Notes under the pieces: model-generated | Seen by the model: only the letters and a program-made list of their open reading frames with translations | The model's database searches: none | What the model was told of the DNA's origin: nothing | Made by a program: the position numbers and the translations under genes | Shown: piece after piece, positions 43,576 through 52,385 of the stretch | How the letters are laid out: each line of letters starts with the position of its first letter | Position numbering within the stretch: the first letter of the stretch is position 1 | Assembly: GCA_965207945.1 (NCBI GenBank) | Contig: OZ242303.1 | Span: 744,001-808,000, forward strand | Length of the DNA: 64,000 nt | Reading direction: 5' to 3' | Source: JAAOII01 sp965207945 | GTDB lineage: Bacteria; Pseudomonadota; Gammaproteobacteria; CBDBNL01; JAAOII01

Positions 43576-46500
43576 TTAATTTATTACTAGCCAGCTGATA
43601 AGTTGTTGGTTATTAGGTTGATGAGGCATATCTTCAACCGAAGTAAGAATAGCTCCACGGGGCATTCCTGCTTTTAGGGATTGAATATTTTGCTTCTTCG
43701 CCTCTTTACCAATTCCTTGTGCAAGTGCAATGTGGATTAATTTTTCTTGTTCTTGCATATTTTTGCCATTATCTATGTCTCTATTGAATTTATCAGACAG
43801 TTTATAGTCTGGGCTATCTTTACCAAGGGTTAGGTTGGCAAACGAAGTTAGCATATTCTTGGCATTAGTATAGGTATAGCGTATTTTTCCATCTGCGGAT
43901 ACATACACCAGCATATAAGGGTGTAGAGGGTTTGCTTTGTTAGCCGCGCTGATTTTTCTTTTACTATTTTGATTATCATCATCTCCCGCTGTTTGCTTAA
44001 AACAGAAAATAATACCAGGGACTTCTTTACTCTTACTTGTAGTTTTACTGTCTTTATAGCTGCTTGCATTGGTATTGGTGTCGGTAACAGCATATAGACC
44101 AAGTGGAGCATCTTCCAATTGCTCTTTTTTGTCACCAATATATTGTAATAGCTGAGCAATAAAATCATCCAGGGTAAAATCCTGCATTGTTATTTCGTTA
44201 TCAGAAACTTCATCAGGGTCATATTCACCCCTCTCATATTGTATTAATTTTCTATTGTTGTAATGGTTTTCTCTCTCCGCGGTTTTTCTTTTTTCTACCA
44301 TATTTAACAGATCGTCATCTCCAGTCGCGGTAGCATCCACCAAAGCCATTTTTGCTTCAACCCTATGCTTGAGATTTATGTATGCCTCAAGTTCTTCCAT
44401 AGGCCAGTAGTTAATACTACGAATCTCCTTAAATTTAGTACCTATGCGGTCTATTCTGCCAAATCTTTGCATAAGACGAACTGGATTCCAATGAATATCA
44501 TAATTTATTACAGTATCACAGTCGTGAAGATTTTGTCCCTCGGATATGCAATCAGTGGCAATTAGTATGTCTATCTCCTGTGGATTAACTTCTGATAACT
44601 TTTCGTCTTCTAATTCTATTTTGCTAAAATTCCTGCCGTAGGGGGCAAAGTGGTTAAGTATTCGGTTAAAATCTTTGATTCCTATGTTAGAGTCGCAACT
44701 AGTTCCAGTTACCAAAGCAACGTTGATATCTTGTTTGATTATTTCTGGTTTTAATTGTTCATATAGATACTCAGCAGTATCCGAGAAAGCAGTAAATATG
44801 ATTAACTTGCGGCATTCTTTATTATCCTTATCTGATGTCGGGTTTTTTATTTTATCCTGTATCATCTTTTTAAGCATTATAAGTTTTGCATCTCGTAATG
44901 GATCTATTGCTCTGGCTTGATCTAATATTTTTTGCAATGCATCTTTATCTTTTTCAATGCGTGGTTTCCATTTTTCGACATCAATGTCAGCTAAATTAAT
45001 AGGAGTTTCTTTCTTACCAACTGTGAAATCTTCATCCTCTTGATTTTCATCTTCATCTATGTAATCAGAAACAACCACACTTGCTTTGTTATGATGGTTT
45101 TGGTACCCTTCAATTTTATCAAGTATATCATCTGATTTTTTAATTGTGTTTTCCAGGGTTGTTCTAAAAGAATGCACTGAACTTTCCAGCCGTTTCATAA
45201 AATTAATCCTCATCATTCCTATAAGGGAACCCTCTCTAGTTTTCTGGCTAAATCCTGTTTTATGTTCCTCTTGCTTTTGTTTTTGAAATGATTGGGAACC
45301 TATATTTAAGTATCGTGATGGGTTATATATAGATAATTTAAAATCTCCTATATCCTCATATAATTTTTCATACTTAATTTCTTTCTTAGTATCCGTATGA
45401 GGATGTTTGTTTTGTGGTTTAGCACGTGTAGGGAAGCCACCAATTTTTTTTATTTCTTTATCATAGTATTTTTCTATATGTTTACGAGAGCGGGAAATGG
45501 AAACTTCGTTTAATAGTTTAAAAAATTCTCCTCCTAAGCTTTCGCATAGCTCCTCTTTATTTATGATCTTACTTTTCTTACTCCATTCATTAAATCTTTG
45601 TTCTACAAGCTTAAATGTCGCTTGGATATTTTGGATGCCAATTGTGTCATTAAAATGATCTTGATGTTTCTCAGTCATCAGATAAATTTGGTTACGCAGA
45701 TCTCGTAATGAGTTATTGATGGGAGTTGCGGATAGCATTAGAACTTGAGTCTTTGCTCCTGATTTGATAATATGTTCTAATAATCTTTCATAGCGGCTGA
45801 GTTTATGTTCACCTGTGATATCTTTACTATTTTTTGCAGGTATATCATTACGGAAATGATGTGATTCATCAATCACTACTAAATCAAAGTTTCCCCATTC
45901 AAAATTGGCTAGATTAATGTTACCAGACATGCCTTTGGATTTATCATATTCGTCTGTGCGAGATAAGTCGGTGTGATTGAGAAGCTTATATGCTAATTTA
46001 TCTTCTTTCAGCGGGTTGCCTATTTGATTGCTAGAACTTTGATACAAACTCCAGTTTTCTTTTAATTTTTTGGGGCATAGTACTAGCACATTCTTATTTT
46101 TAAGTTCATAGTATTTTATTACTGCTAGGGCGGTATATGTTTTGCCAAGCCCAACACTATCTGCGAGGATGCAGCCATTGTGTTTGCGTAGGCGGTTAAG
46201 AATACCTTTTACTCCATCCTTTTGGAAAGCATATAATTTTTTATAGATAGATGTTTCATGGAAGTGGATAGTTTTACCTTCTTGTTCAAATTCTTCTTCC
46301 TCCTCTAATCTTTCTTTGAATATTTCATATAGGGTTTTGAAATAAATAAACTCTGGCGATTGCTCTTTGCCTATTCTATCTAATGCAGCAATCACATTAT
46401 TTTTTACATCCTCGGTTTCATCACTATTCTGCCAAATCTTATCAAACCAGTCATTCATTTCTTGACAAGCATCGTTGCCCTCAACTGCAAGGTTAAGTTC

Positions 46501-47031
46501 AATATTGGAGTTTGTACTTTTACCTAATCCAGTTTGAGTGAAGTTTGAGCTGCCTATAATGCTATGCTTTTGCTGACTTCCATCCGGGTTAGAATTGATT
46601 ATGTTATACATCTTGCCATGCAAGAAGTTGCTCTTTTTTATACTGCGGATGCTTACTTTATCTGACTCTATCCATTTTTTACATTCTTCTGCCAGCGGTT
46701 TTTGTTGTAGGACTTCATGGGGTTTTAATTCATTTTCTTCAGTAAGGTAATAACTTTTTTCTTGCTTATTTTTAGGGTCAACTGTGCCTACGCCTGTTGG
46801 GTCGCCATAAAGAAACTTAACCTCTCTGGCTTCGTTTAGTTTATCTTGTAGCGCCTGAAATCCGTAGATAGTGAAGTAGGCAGATACCATATTAATGATA
46901 GAGGTGGAGTCAATCCTGTCATTAAGATGCTGCCACATTGTTCGCTTTTCATTATCTATCAATACGCCATTACTCTTGCTATTATCCTTTGGGCTAGGGT
47001 GTGAACTAGATTTGATTTGATTTGTCATCAT
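43576..47031 (-). CDS. SNF2-family helicase with N-terminal phospholipase D-like domain
   Basis: The 1151-residue protein has a PLD-like nuclease domain at the N-terminus (about residues 40-210, with the LHGKMYNI and IIGSSNFTQTGL halves of an HxK...SSN motif). A superfamily 2 helicase follows: Walker A ILADSVGLGKTYTAL (about 288), DEAH-like VVIDESHHFRN (about 390), motif III LSATPIN (about 435), motif V ILIATDCISEGQNL (about 835) and motif VI MQRFGRIDRIG (about 863). It sits at the head of a leftward cluster with a methylase-domain gene, a methylase and an Abi-C gene. A restriction-like role is inferred: translocation plus cleavage by the PLD domain. Confidence 0.9.
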   Translation of the reverse strand: MMTNQIKSSSHPSPKDNSKSNGVLIDNEKRTMWQHLNDRIDSTSIINMVSAYFTIYGFQALQDKLNEAREVKFLYGDPTGVGTVDPKNKQEKSYYLTEENELKPHEVLQQKPLAEECKKWIESDKVSIRSIKKSNFLHGKMYNIINSNPDGSQQKHSIIGSSNFTQTGLGKSTNSNIELNLAVEGNDACQEMNDWFDKIWQNSDETEDVKNNVIAALDRIGKEQSPEFIYFKTLYEIFKERLEEEEEFEQEGKTIHFHETSIYKKLYAFQKDGVKGILNRLRKHNGCILADSVGLGKTYTALAVIKYYELKNKNVLVLCPKKLKENWSLYQSSSNQIGNPLKEDKLAYKLLNHTDLSRTDEYDKSKGMSGNINLANFEWGNFDLVVIDESHHFRNDIPAKNSKDITGEHKLSRYERLLEHIIKSGAKTQVLMLSATPINNSLRDLRNQIYLMTEKHQDHFNDTIGIQNIQATFKLVEQRFNEWSKKSKIINKEELCESLGGEFFKLLNEVSISRSRKHIEKYYDKEIKKIGGFPTRAKPQNKHPHTDTKKEIKYEKLYEDIGDFKLSIYNPSRYLNIGSQSFQKQKQEEHKTGFSQKTREGSLIGMMRINFMKRLESSVHSFRTTLENTIKKSDDILDKIEGYQNHHNKASVVVSDYIDEDENQEDEDFTVGKKETPINLADIDVEKWKPRIEKDKDALQKILDQARAIDPLRDAKLIMLKKMIQDKIKNPTSDKDNKECRKLIIFTAFSDTAEYLYEQLKPEIIKQDINVALVTGTSCDSNIGIKDFNRILNHFAPYGRNFSKIELEDEKLSEVNPQEIDILIATDCISEGQNLHDCDTVINYDIHWNPVRLMQRFGRIDRIGTKFKEIRSINYWPMEELEAYINLKHRVEAKMALVDATATGDDDLLNMVEKRKTAERENHYNNRKLIQYERGEYDPDEVSDNEITMQDFTLDDFIAQLLQYIGDKKEQLEDAPLGLYAVTDTNTNASSYKDSKTTSKSKEVPGIIFCFKQTAGDDDNQNSKRKISAANKANPLHPYMLVYVSADGKIRYTYTNAKNMLTSFANLTLGKDSPDYKLSDKFNRDIDNGKNMQEQEKLIHIALAQGIGKEAKKQNIQSLKAGMPRGAILTSVEDMPHQPNNQQLISWLVIN

Positions 47032-47058
47032 TAAATGTGGTTGTTAATATAATTAATC

Positions 47059-49116
47059 TCATTCATTTGCATCAAAAGATTGCCTAACTAGAAATATAAT
47101 GTATTCTAATTCTTCAAAGGAAGAGAAGTTAACTGATGTATCTCCATTACCTAAAGTTCCTATATTGCTTACATCTGAACAGAGTCCTTTAGGATCGTCT
47201 ATATCATCATAGCCGATGTTTAAAATCAGTCGTAATTTACTTTTCTGCGGTTGTAAATCCACAAAATTTGTATGATATTTATATGCAATGTATGATTTCA
47301 AAAATTCCTCTCTAATTGATGCATCAATATCCATTACCTTTTTCCTAAACATGGCAAATACTTCTTTCATCGGCCCATCTGCAATGAATGGATAATCTTC
47401 AATTTTATAAATCTTTTTTCTTTCTTGTTGAGTATCATCCTTATACTTATTTATTATTTCCTCTGATACAAGCGGAAAAGGCCAAATATCTAACATAGTA
47501 TTTGAGAGAGTTTCTGCACGCTTTTGAATGGCTTCCTCGTCCCATATATTAACTTCCCGTAAACTTTGATTTACTCTTAAAGGGCTATTATTAAAACCGC
47601 CTTCTATACTTTTCTTTGCTGCAAATGCTCTATCACTAAGCTGTGAATTATATCCAGTTAATGTTAGATTACCAATTGTATGTAAATATTTTTGATGTAT
47701 TTCTTCCCATTTTTCTCCTAACGTTTCTTTCCATTCTTTAGATAATTTTTCATTTTGTGGCATTATATGTTCAATGGTATATTCTTTAACATTAACAGAT
47801 TCTTTCCTATTATGATTTTCAATTTTCTTTAACCAGAATGTTTTATTACGTACATTATATAAATCTTTCATTTTGAGTTCTTGTTTAAATTCAGTATCAT
47901 TGGGGAACCTTCTGTAAGATGGTAATGAGGAAATAATTGCTTGTAAGCTTTCTAAATAATTATCTTTATCAATTGATTTGTGCAATGTAGGAAAGAATTT
48001 ATTTAAAACGTTGCCTGGAAGGGCACAAATAAATCTTCGGTATATATAACTTTCTATTAACTTTAGAGTTTTTAAGAAGGTATCTTCAGAAATTAAATCA
48101 TTTTCAAAATCATTATAGACACTTAATAAAAATGGATAAACGACATCTATATTTAACTCTTTTAAATCTAAAAAAGCTTCGGTTAGTTTTTTATTTTTCT
48201 CTTGCCCCAGAACCATTTTGACAAAATATTTTGAATATTCGTGAACTTCAGAAATTATTTTATTAATGTTGTCTGTTTCTTTAGTATTCCGACATAAATC
48301 TTTAAAAGTTTCATACACGTTTTTAATGTTAGGAACTTTATTGTTTTTGATAGTTAAATAATCGCGCATAAAACGGTCAAAATACTTCTTGTAATCACTT
48401 TGCCCAAAATTAGCTTCCATAGGACGCCAATGGTTGCTATAGAGTTCTTCTTGATGCTCGGGAGATAATCCCATTAGAACGTAATTTCTAATCAGATCAG
48501 CTTGTGATAATTCTAACCCTGTAGAATTCAAACTTTCAAATATCCGTTGTGAATCGTCATAATTAGTATCAAGAGAAATATCAACCACCATTAATTTTCT
48601 TATTCCAGTAAGTATTTTTTCAGGATCTTTATTTTCCATCTCTTGTTGGAAAAACTCAAAATTATTCTTAATTCTTGCAGACGTTATATTTTCAATAGGA
48701 TGCTTTTCAATTATATCTATCAAAGAATTTTTATCCTGTTGGTTTAATATTAATTTATACTTTAGTTCTTCTTTACCATATTTATTTATTAAGTATGATA
48801 CTTGTAACTCTTCTTTGCGGTCGGGATTTGTATGAACTCTAATAAGCGCAGCAATTAAAAGAAAGATGGTGGTTATGCGTTGCTGCCCGTCAATAATAAC
48901 TTGTTTAGGAATCTCGCTCGTATCATGCTTATTTTCTTCCCTAACGATAGAACCAACAAAATGATAAATGCTATCATCTTTTGTAAGATTTAGAATATCT
49001 TCCCAAAGCTTAGAACATTGTTTTAGAGTCCAACTGTATGACCTTTGGTATATTGGTATAGTAAATTGTCGTTCAAGCCGCAAAAAATCTGTTAGCTTTC
49101 TTTCCTTTGCTTCCAT
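47059..49116 (-). CDS. GmrSD-like type IV restriction protein (DUF262-DUF1524)
   Basis: The 685-residue protein begins with DUF262: FTIPIYQRSYSWTLKQCSKL (about residues 18-37) and QVIIDGQQRITTIFLL (about 76-91), a nucleotide-dependent ParB-like domain. The DUF1524 HNH nuclease follows: YTIEHIMPQNEKLSKEW (about 446-462) and IGNLTLTGYNSQLSDRAFAA (about 486-505). The C-terminal about 100 residues look like DUF5655 (FVDLQPQKSKLRLILNIGYD, then SNIGTLGNGDTSV). By family, GmrSD enzymes cut DNA with glucosylated hydroxymethylcytosine. It lies 28 bases upstream of the SNF2/PLD helicase gene in the same direction and may belong to the same transcript. Confidence 0.92.
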   Translation of the reverse strand: MEAKERKLTDFLRLERQFTIPIYQRSYSWTLKQCSKLWEDILNLTKDDSIYHFVGSIVREENKHDTSEIPKQVIIDGQQRITTIFLLIAALIRVHTNPDRKEELQVSYLINKYGKEELKYKLILNQQDKNSLIDIIEKHPIENITSARIKNNFEFFQQEMENKDPEKILTGIRKLMVVDISLDTNYDDSQRIFESLNSTGLELSQADLIRNYVLMGLSPEHQEELYSNHWRPMEANFGQSDYKKYFDRFMRDYLTIKNNKVPNIKNVYETFKDLCRNTKETDNINKIISEVHEYSKYFVKMVLGQEKNKKLTEAFLDLKELNIDVVYPFLLSVYNDFENDLISEDTFLKTLKLIESYIYRRFICALPGNVLNKFFPTLHKSIDKDNYLESLQAIISSLPSYRRFPNDTEFKQELKMKDLYNVRNKTFWLKKIENHNRKESVNVKEYTIEHIMPQNEKLSKEWKETLGEKWEEIHQKYLHTIGNLTLTGYNSQLSDRAFAAKKSIEGGFNNSPLRVNQSLREVNIWDEEAIQKRAETLSNTMLDIWPFPLVSEEIINKYKDDTQQERKKIYKIEDYPFIADGPMKEVFAMFRKKVMDIDASIREEFLKSYIAYKYHTNFVDLQPQKSKLRLILNIGYDDIDDPKGLCSDVSNIGTLGNGDTSVNFSSFEELEYIIFLVRQSFDANE

Positions 49117-49607
49117 AGTTATTTCTTTTCTGTTTTGTTATTGTCTAGTATATTGCTAATTAGCATTATCACCAGGTATTTAATAATGTTGTTATTATAC
49201 TATTATGTATGGACTTTGGTTACCTTGCTGTTTGAGAGAATAATGATAGTGCTTTTGTTGGGTAATAGCTATTAATAGTCATTATGCGTAGGTGGAAAAA
49301 TTAATCCAGATGGTATTGATAATTTGTTAAAAATTTCATATAATGTCGTAATGACTCACACTAAAAATACTTTGAGTTTTACAAGTTCCGACTTATCAAG
49401 TTGCGTGGTTTTATGTGCAGCAATGATTGGTAGGGATATTTCTAATGGGCGGAGACGTTCAAATATTTTTTCAATTCAACTAAAAAGTAACTATGATTAG
49501 AATAATATTTAATATAACTAAGAGCATATTTGGATATACTCATAGGACAGTACAGGGCAATAATAATATTGTTCACGAAAATCAAACCATACAACTAACT
49601 CAAAGCC
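49117..49607. other. AT-rich gap of about 490 bases, no supported gene
   Basis: The gap separates the leftward GmrSD gene from the rightward M15 peptidase gene. Two short plus-strand frames are open (49351-49500, 49 residues; 49493-49624, 43 residues overlapping the next start). Neither has a ribosome binding site or a recognisable motif, so I do not annotate them. Promoters for both divergent genes are expected here. Confidence 0.5.
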
Positions 49608-50468
49608 ATGTCACATTCATATAAGTCATATACAGATAAAGTTAATAGCTGGGGCGCTTTAGTTGGGACAATAGTGGTTACATTCACTGCGATAGGAGCG
49701 GTAATGGGCATTGCTATAGTTATAGTACATAGTTTAAATCCGCTGTGTAAATCTACTAATTGGGATTGCGATTATACACTAGAAATTATTATATCTAATG
49801 AATTAATTATGTTCTTTTGGGGTTTGGCTGCAGCTATAGTAGGAGGGGGAGGTATAGCTATATCAAGATATAAACAAAAGATAGAAAAGTTAAAAGAAAA
49901 AACTATTAGTAGTGAGCAAGAAATAATAGAAAGCATGCACAGAATAGCGAAATATGACAAGATCCCTCATCCATTTACCTTCCCCCAATTAACATATTTT
50001 AATATTAAAGGCTGCGAAAATATTGGTAATTATATACTTGACTCTGAAATTAAAGCAAATCTACATCATTTATGCAGGTATGCAATTGATGTTATAAGGC
50101 TAAGATTTTCAAGGGAGTATGGTAATGTAGAATTTCATTGTGTCAGTGGATATCGTTGCACTGATCTTAATAAGGAAAGTAATTTCAAAGAAAAAGAATG
50201 GATGAACACCGAACATGAAGAAGGAAAAGCAATTGATATTGATATCTCATCTGGTTCTTCTAGTTCTACTAAATCTCCTGATTCGACTAAACCTTCTTAT
50301 CTATTGAATGAGTTATTTCAATTTATTAAGGATAGAAATAACTGTGGAGATTTACCTTTGAGTAAAGTTGTTTTGGTAAGTGTGGGTAAGAGACATTGGA
50401 TTCATATCTCCAGTTCTAGGAAAGATAAAAATATAAGAGAATTTTATAAGTTAGTTGATGGGAAATAG
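49608..50468 (+). CDS. Membrane-anchored M15-type peptidase
   Basis: The 286-residue protein has two N-terminal membrane segments (about residues 17-42 and 64-86) and a C-terminal M15-like domain. HCVSGYRCTDLNKESNF (about 185-201), TEHEEGKAIDIDIS (about 206-219; zinc ligands His and Asp) and VGKRHWIHIS (about 265-274; the last zinc-binding His) match D-Ala-D-Ala carboxypeptidase-type phage endolysins. It would cut peptidoglycan stem peptides if the domain faces the periplasm. A Ser/Thr-rich linker sits inside the domain. It is the second zinc peptidoglycan peptidase in the window. It lies 135 bases before the patatin gene in the same direction. Confidence 0.82.
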   Translation: MSHSYKSYTDKVNSWGALVGTIVVTFTAIGAVMGIAIVIVHSLNPLCKSTNWDCDYTLEIIISNELIMFFWGLAAAIVGGGGIAISRYKQKIEKLKEKTISSEQEIIESMHRIAKYDKIPHPFTFPQLTYFNIKGCENIGNYILDSEIKANLHHLCRYAIDVIRLRFSREYGNVEFHCVSGYRCTDLNKESNFKEKEWMNTEHEEGKAIDIDISSGSSSSTKSPDSTKPSYLLNELFQFIKDRNNCGDLPLSKVVLVSVGKRHWIHISSSRKDKNIREFYKLVDGK

Positions 50469-50602
50469 AAATAAATTTAGATTATTCCATTAAATTAAAA
50501 ACTATAACAGATTATCCCTTGCAAAAAATTGTATATTTATTAAGATTGCAAATTAAGGATTCTGTCTAAAAATATTCCCTGAATTATCAAAGGTATAGCA
50601 CG

Positions 50603-51622
50603 ATGAAATACATACTATCATTAGATGGAGGCGGCATTAGGGGGATAATACCTGCTACTGTCCTTATGGAGATTGAGGAGCGAACTGGCAAGCAAATACA
50701 TGAATTGTTTGATTTAGTTGCCGGCACCTCTATTGGAGGTATTATAGCTTTGGGCTTGTTAAAAAAAGACAGCTCGGGCGGCGCTCAGTATACTGCGGAA
50801 GATATGTTAAAGTTGCATACACGTAGAGGCGATGAGATATTTCATCGGCCACTTTCAAGAAAAATAACTTCACCATGGGGATTTAGTAGACCAAAATATC
50901 CTCATAAAAATATGGAGGAAGTTTTAGATGATTATTTTGGTGGTGCTAAACTTGGAGATGCATTAACCAATGTTCTTATTAACAGCTATGATATAGAGAA
51001 TCGTGAGCCCTATTTCTTTAAAAGCTGGCGCCCTAAGGACTCTGATGTATATATAAAAAAAGCGGCGCGAGCAACATCAGCGGCTCCCACTTTTTTTGCG
51101 CCAACAAGAGTAAAAGTGCGAGTAGAAGAGGAACCAGGATCCGTTGGTGAGGAAACATTTGAATTGACAGGTGAAACCTCTATTAGAACATTAGTCGATG
51201 GCGGAGTTTTTGTTAATAATCCTGCGGTATCAGCTTTTGTGGAGGCACAAAGAATTTTTCCATATGAAAAAAAATTTACTGTGGTGTCAATTGGCTGTGG
51301 GGAACTGAATAGAAAATTTCCTTATGAAAAATCTAAAAATTGGGGGATTTTGGGATGGATAAAGCCCAATCTACCCTTACTGAGTTGTATGTTTGACGGG
51401 GCTAGTGATGCAGTTACTTATCAGCTTGAGCGTCTTATCGATGAGGATAAGTTCTTCCGATTACAGATAGAATTGACGGAGGCATTGGATGACATTGATG
51501 ATGTATCAGAGGATAATCTTGATGATTTAGTAAGAGAGGGTAAGCGGTTAATTAGAAAAGAGTATAAGAATACAGGTAAGAGTATAGTGGATGTTGTTGT
51601 GGATAAATTAAAAAATAAATAA
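50603..51622 (+). CDS. Patatin-like phospholipase
   Basis: The 339-residue protein has the full patatin signature: oxyanion-hole motif DGGGIRG (residues 8-14), nucleophile motif GTSIG (Ser43) and the catalytic Asp in VDGGVFVNNPA (about residue 199). It should hydrolyse membrane phospholipids. Related enzymes act as membrane-damaging effectors of anti-phage systems such as CBASS. There is no cyclic nucleotide synthase in this window, so the trigger would have to be something else. Two genes of unknown family follow in the same direction (after gaps of 181 and 18 bases). The start is supported by position only; a GGTATAGCACG precedes it. Confidence 0.92.
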   Translation: MKYILSLDGGGIRGIIPATVLMEIEERTGKQIHELFDLVAGTSIGGIIALGLLKKDSSGGAQYTAEDMLKLHTRRGDEIFHRPLSRKITSPWGFSRPKYPHKNMEEVLDDYFGGAKLGDALTNVLINSYDIENREPYFFKSWRPKDSDVYIKKAARATSAAPTFFAPTRVKVRVEEEPGSVGEETFELTGETSIRTLVDGGVFVNNPAVSAFVEAQRIFPYEKKFTVVSIGCGELNRKFPYEKSKNWGILGWIKPNLPLLSCMFDGASDAVTYQLERLIDEDKFFRLQIELTEALDDIDDVSEDNLDDLVREGKRLIRKEYKNTGKSIVDVVVDKLKNK

Positions 51623-51803
51623 TAGCCGCACAAAAGAGGCATGTAACATTTAGATAGATAAATAAGCATAAAAATATTGACTTATTTATTAATACCAGTA
51701 TAATGGGGGTGTGTCGTCGCAATAATTAATAAAGTATATGTGAACTTATATGAGTCATAAATAATATATATAAAAGCGAAATATTAAATAAAAATTAAAG
51801 AGA

Positions 51804-52367
51804 ATGGCAAGTCCCCAGACACCAGAGCAGCGACTTTTAGCAATAATATCTAAAACAAATGAATTAAAACTTTATATAGATAAGTTTTATGATTATTATG
51901 GTATTAGAGGTAGTAAAGCTTCCGATATGTTAGATGGAGTACTTAAGGTTTTAAGTAATGAAGATAACCCAGAGCGTCTTTTTCAGGCGGCTCATTCTTT
52001 GAGGGAAATACTATATTCTTTAATTACTAAACATGATAATAAGTTTCGGTATAAACGTAAAAGAACGGGTGCACGGCATCAGAAAGTTCAGAATGATGTA
52101 GCTAAAAAATTTTCCAGATTTAATATTAATATGCATAGAGAAGAAAATAGTGCATATTCCAAGTTGACTAATGTTGCGCACCATTCACCTTGGATAGCAA
52201 ATAATAAAGATGAAAATTTGTGGAAATTTATTATGATAATGGAAGAATTTGTTGATTTGATGTTAAAGATAACAAAGCCCGGTTTAGCAAAGTCATATAC
52301 ATATAAAATTAATCAATTTAACTCTACTAGATTAATTGGATCTATAATGGGCAAGCCACCACCTTAA
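51804..52367 (+). CDS. Small helical protein, possibly HEPN-like
   Basis: The 187-residue protein is almost wholly helical. The segment PERLFQAAHSLREILYSLIT (about residues 53-72) resembles the hydrophobic helix of HEPN-type or abortive-infection proteins, but I do not see a clear catalytic R-x4-6-H. A Lys/Arg-rich stretch follows, and LWKFIMIMEEFVDLMLKI is another long helix. The next gene begins 18 bases downstream, so these two probably act together. I assign no function. Confidence 0.65.
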   Translation: MASPQTPEQRLLAIISKTNELKLYIDKFYDYYGIRGSKASDMLDGVLKVLSNEDNPERLFQAAHSLREILYSLITKHDNKFRYKRKRTGARHQKVQNDVAKKFSRFNINMHREENSAYSKLTNVAHHSPWIANNKDENLWKFIMIMEEFVDLMLKITKPGLAKSYTYKINQFNSTRLIGSIMGKPPP

Positions 52368-52385
52368 AATCATAGGTATATATTA

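Noticed and set aside
38092..49116. DISARM or BREX system
   Set aside because: The hallmark genes (DUF1998 protein and DrmA-type helicase for DISARM; PglZ and BrxC-like ATPase for BREX) are absent.
49351..49624. Two short plus-strand frames of 49 and 43 codons
   Set aside because: No ribosome binding sites, no motifs, and the second overlaps the start of the M15 peptidase gene.
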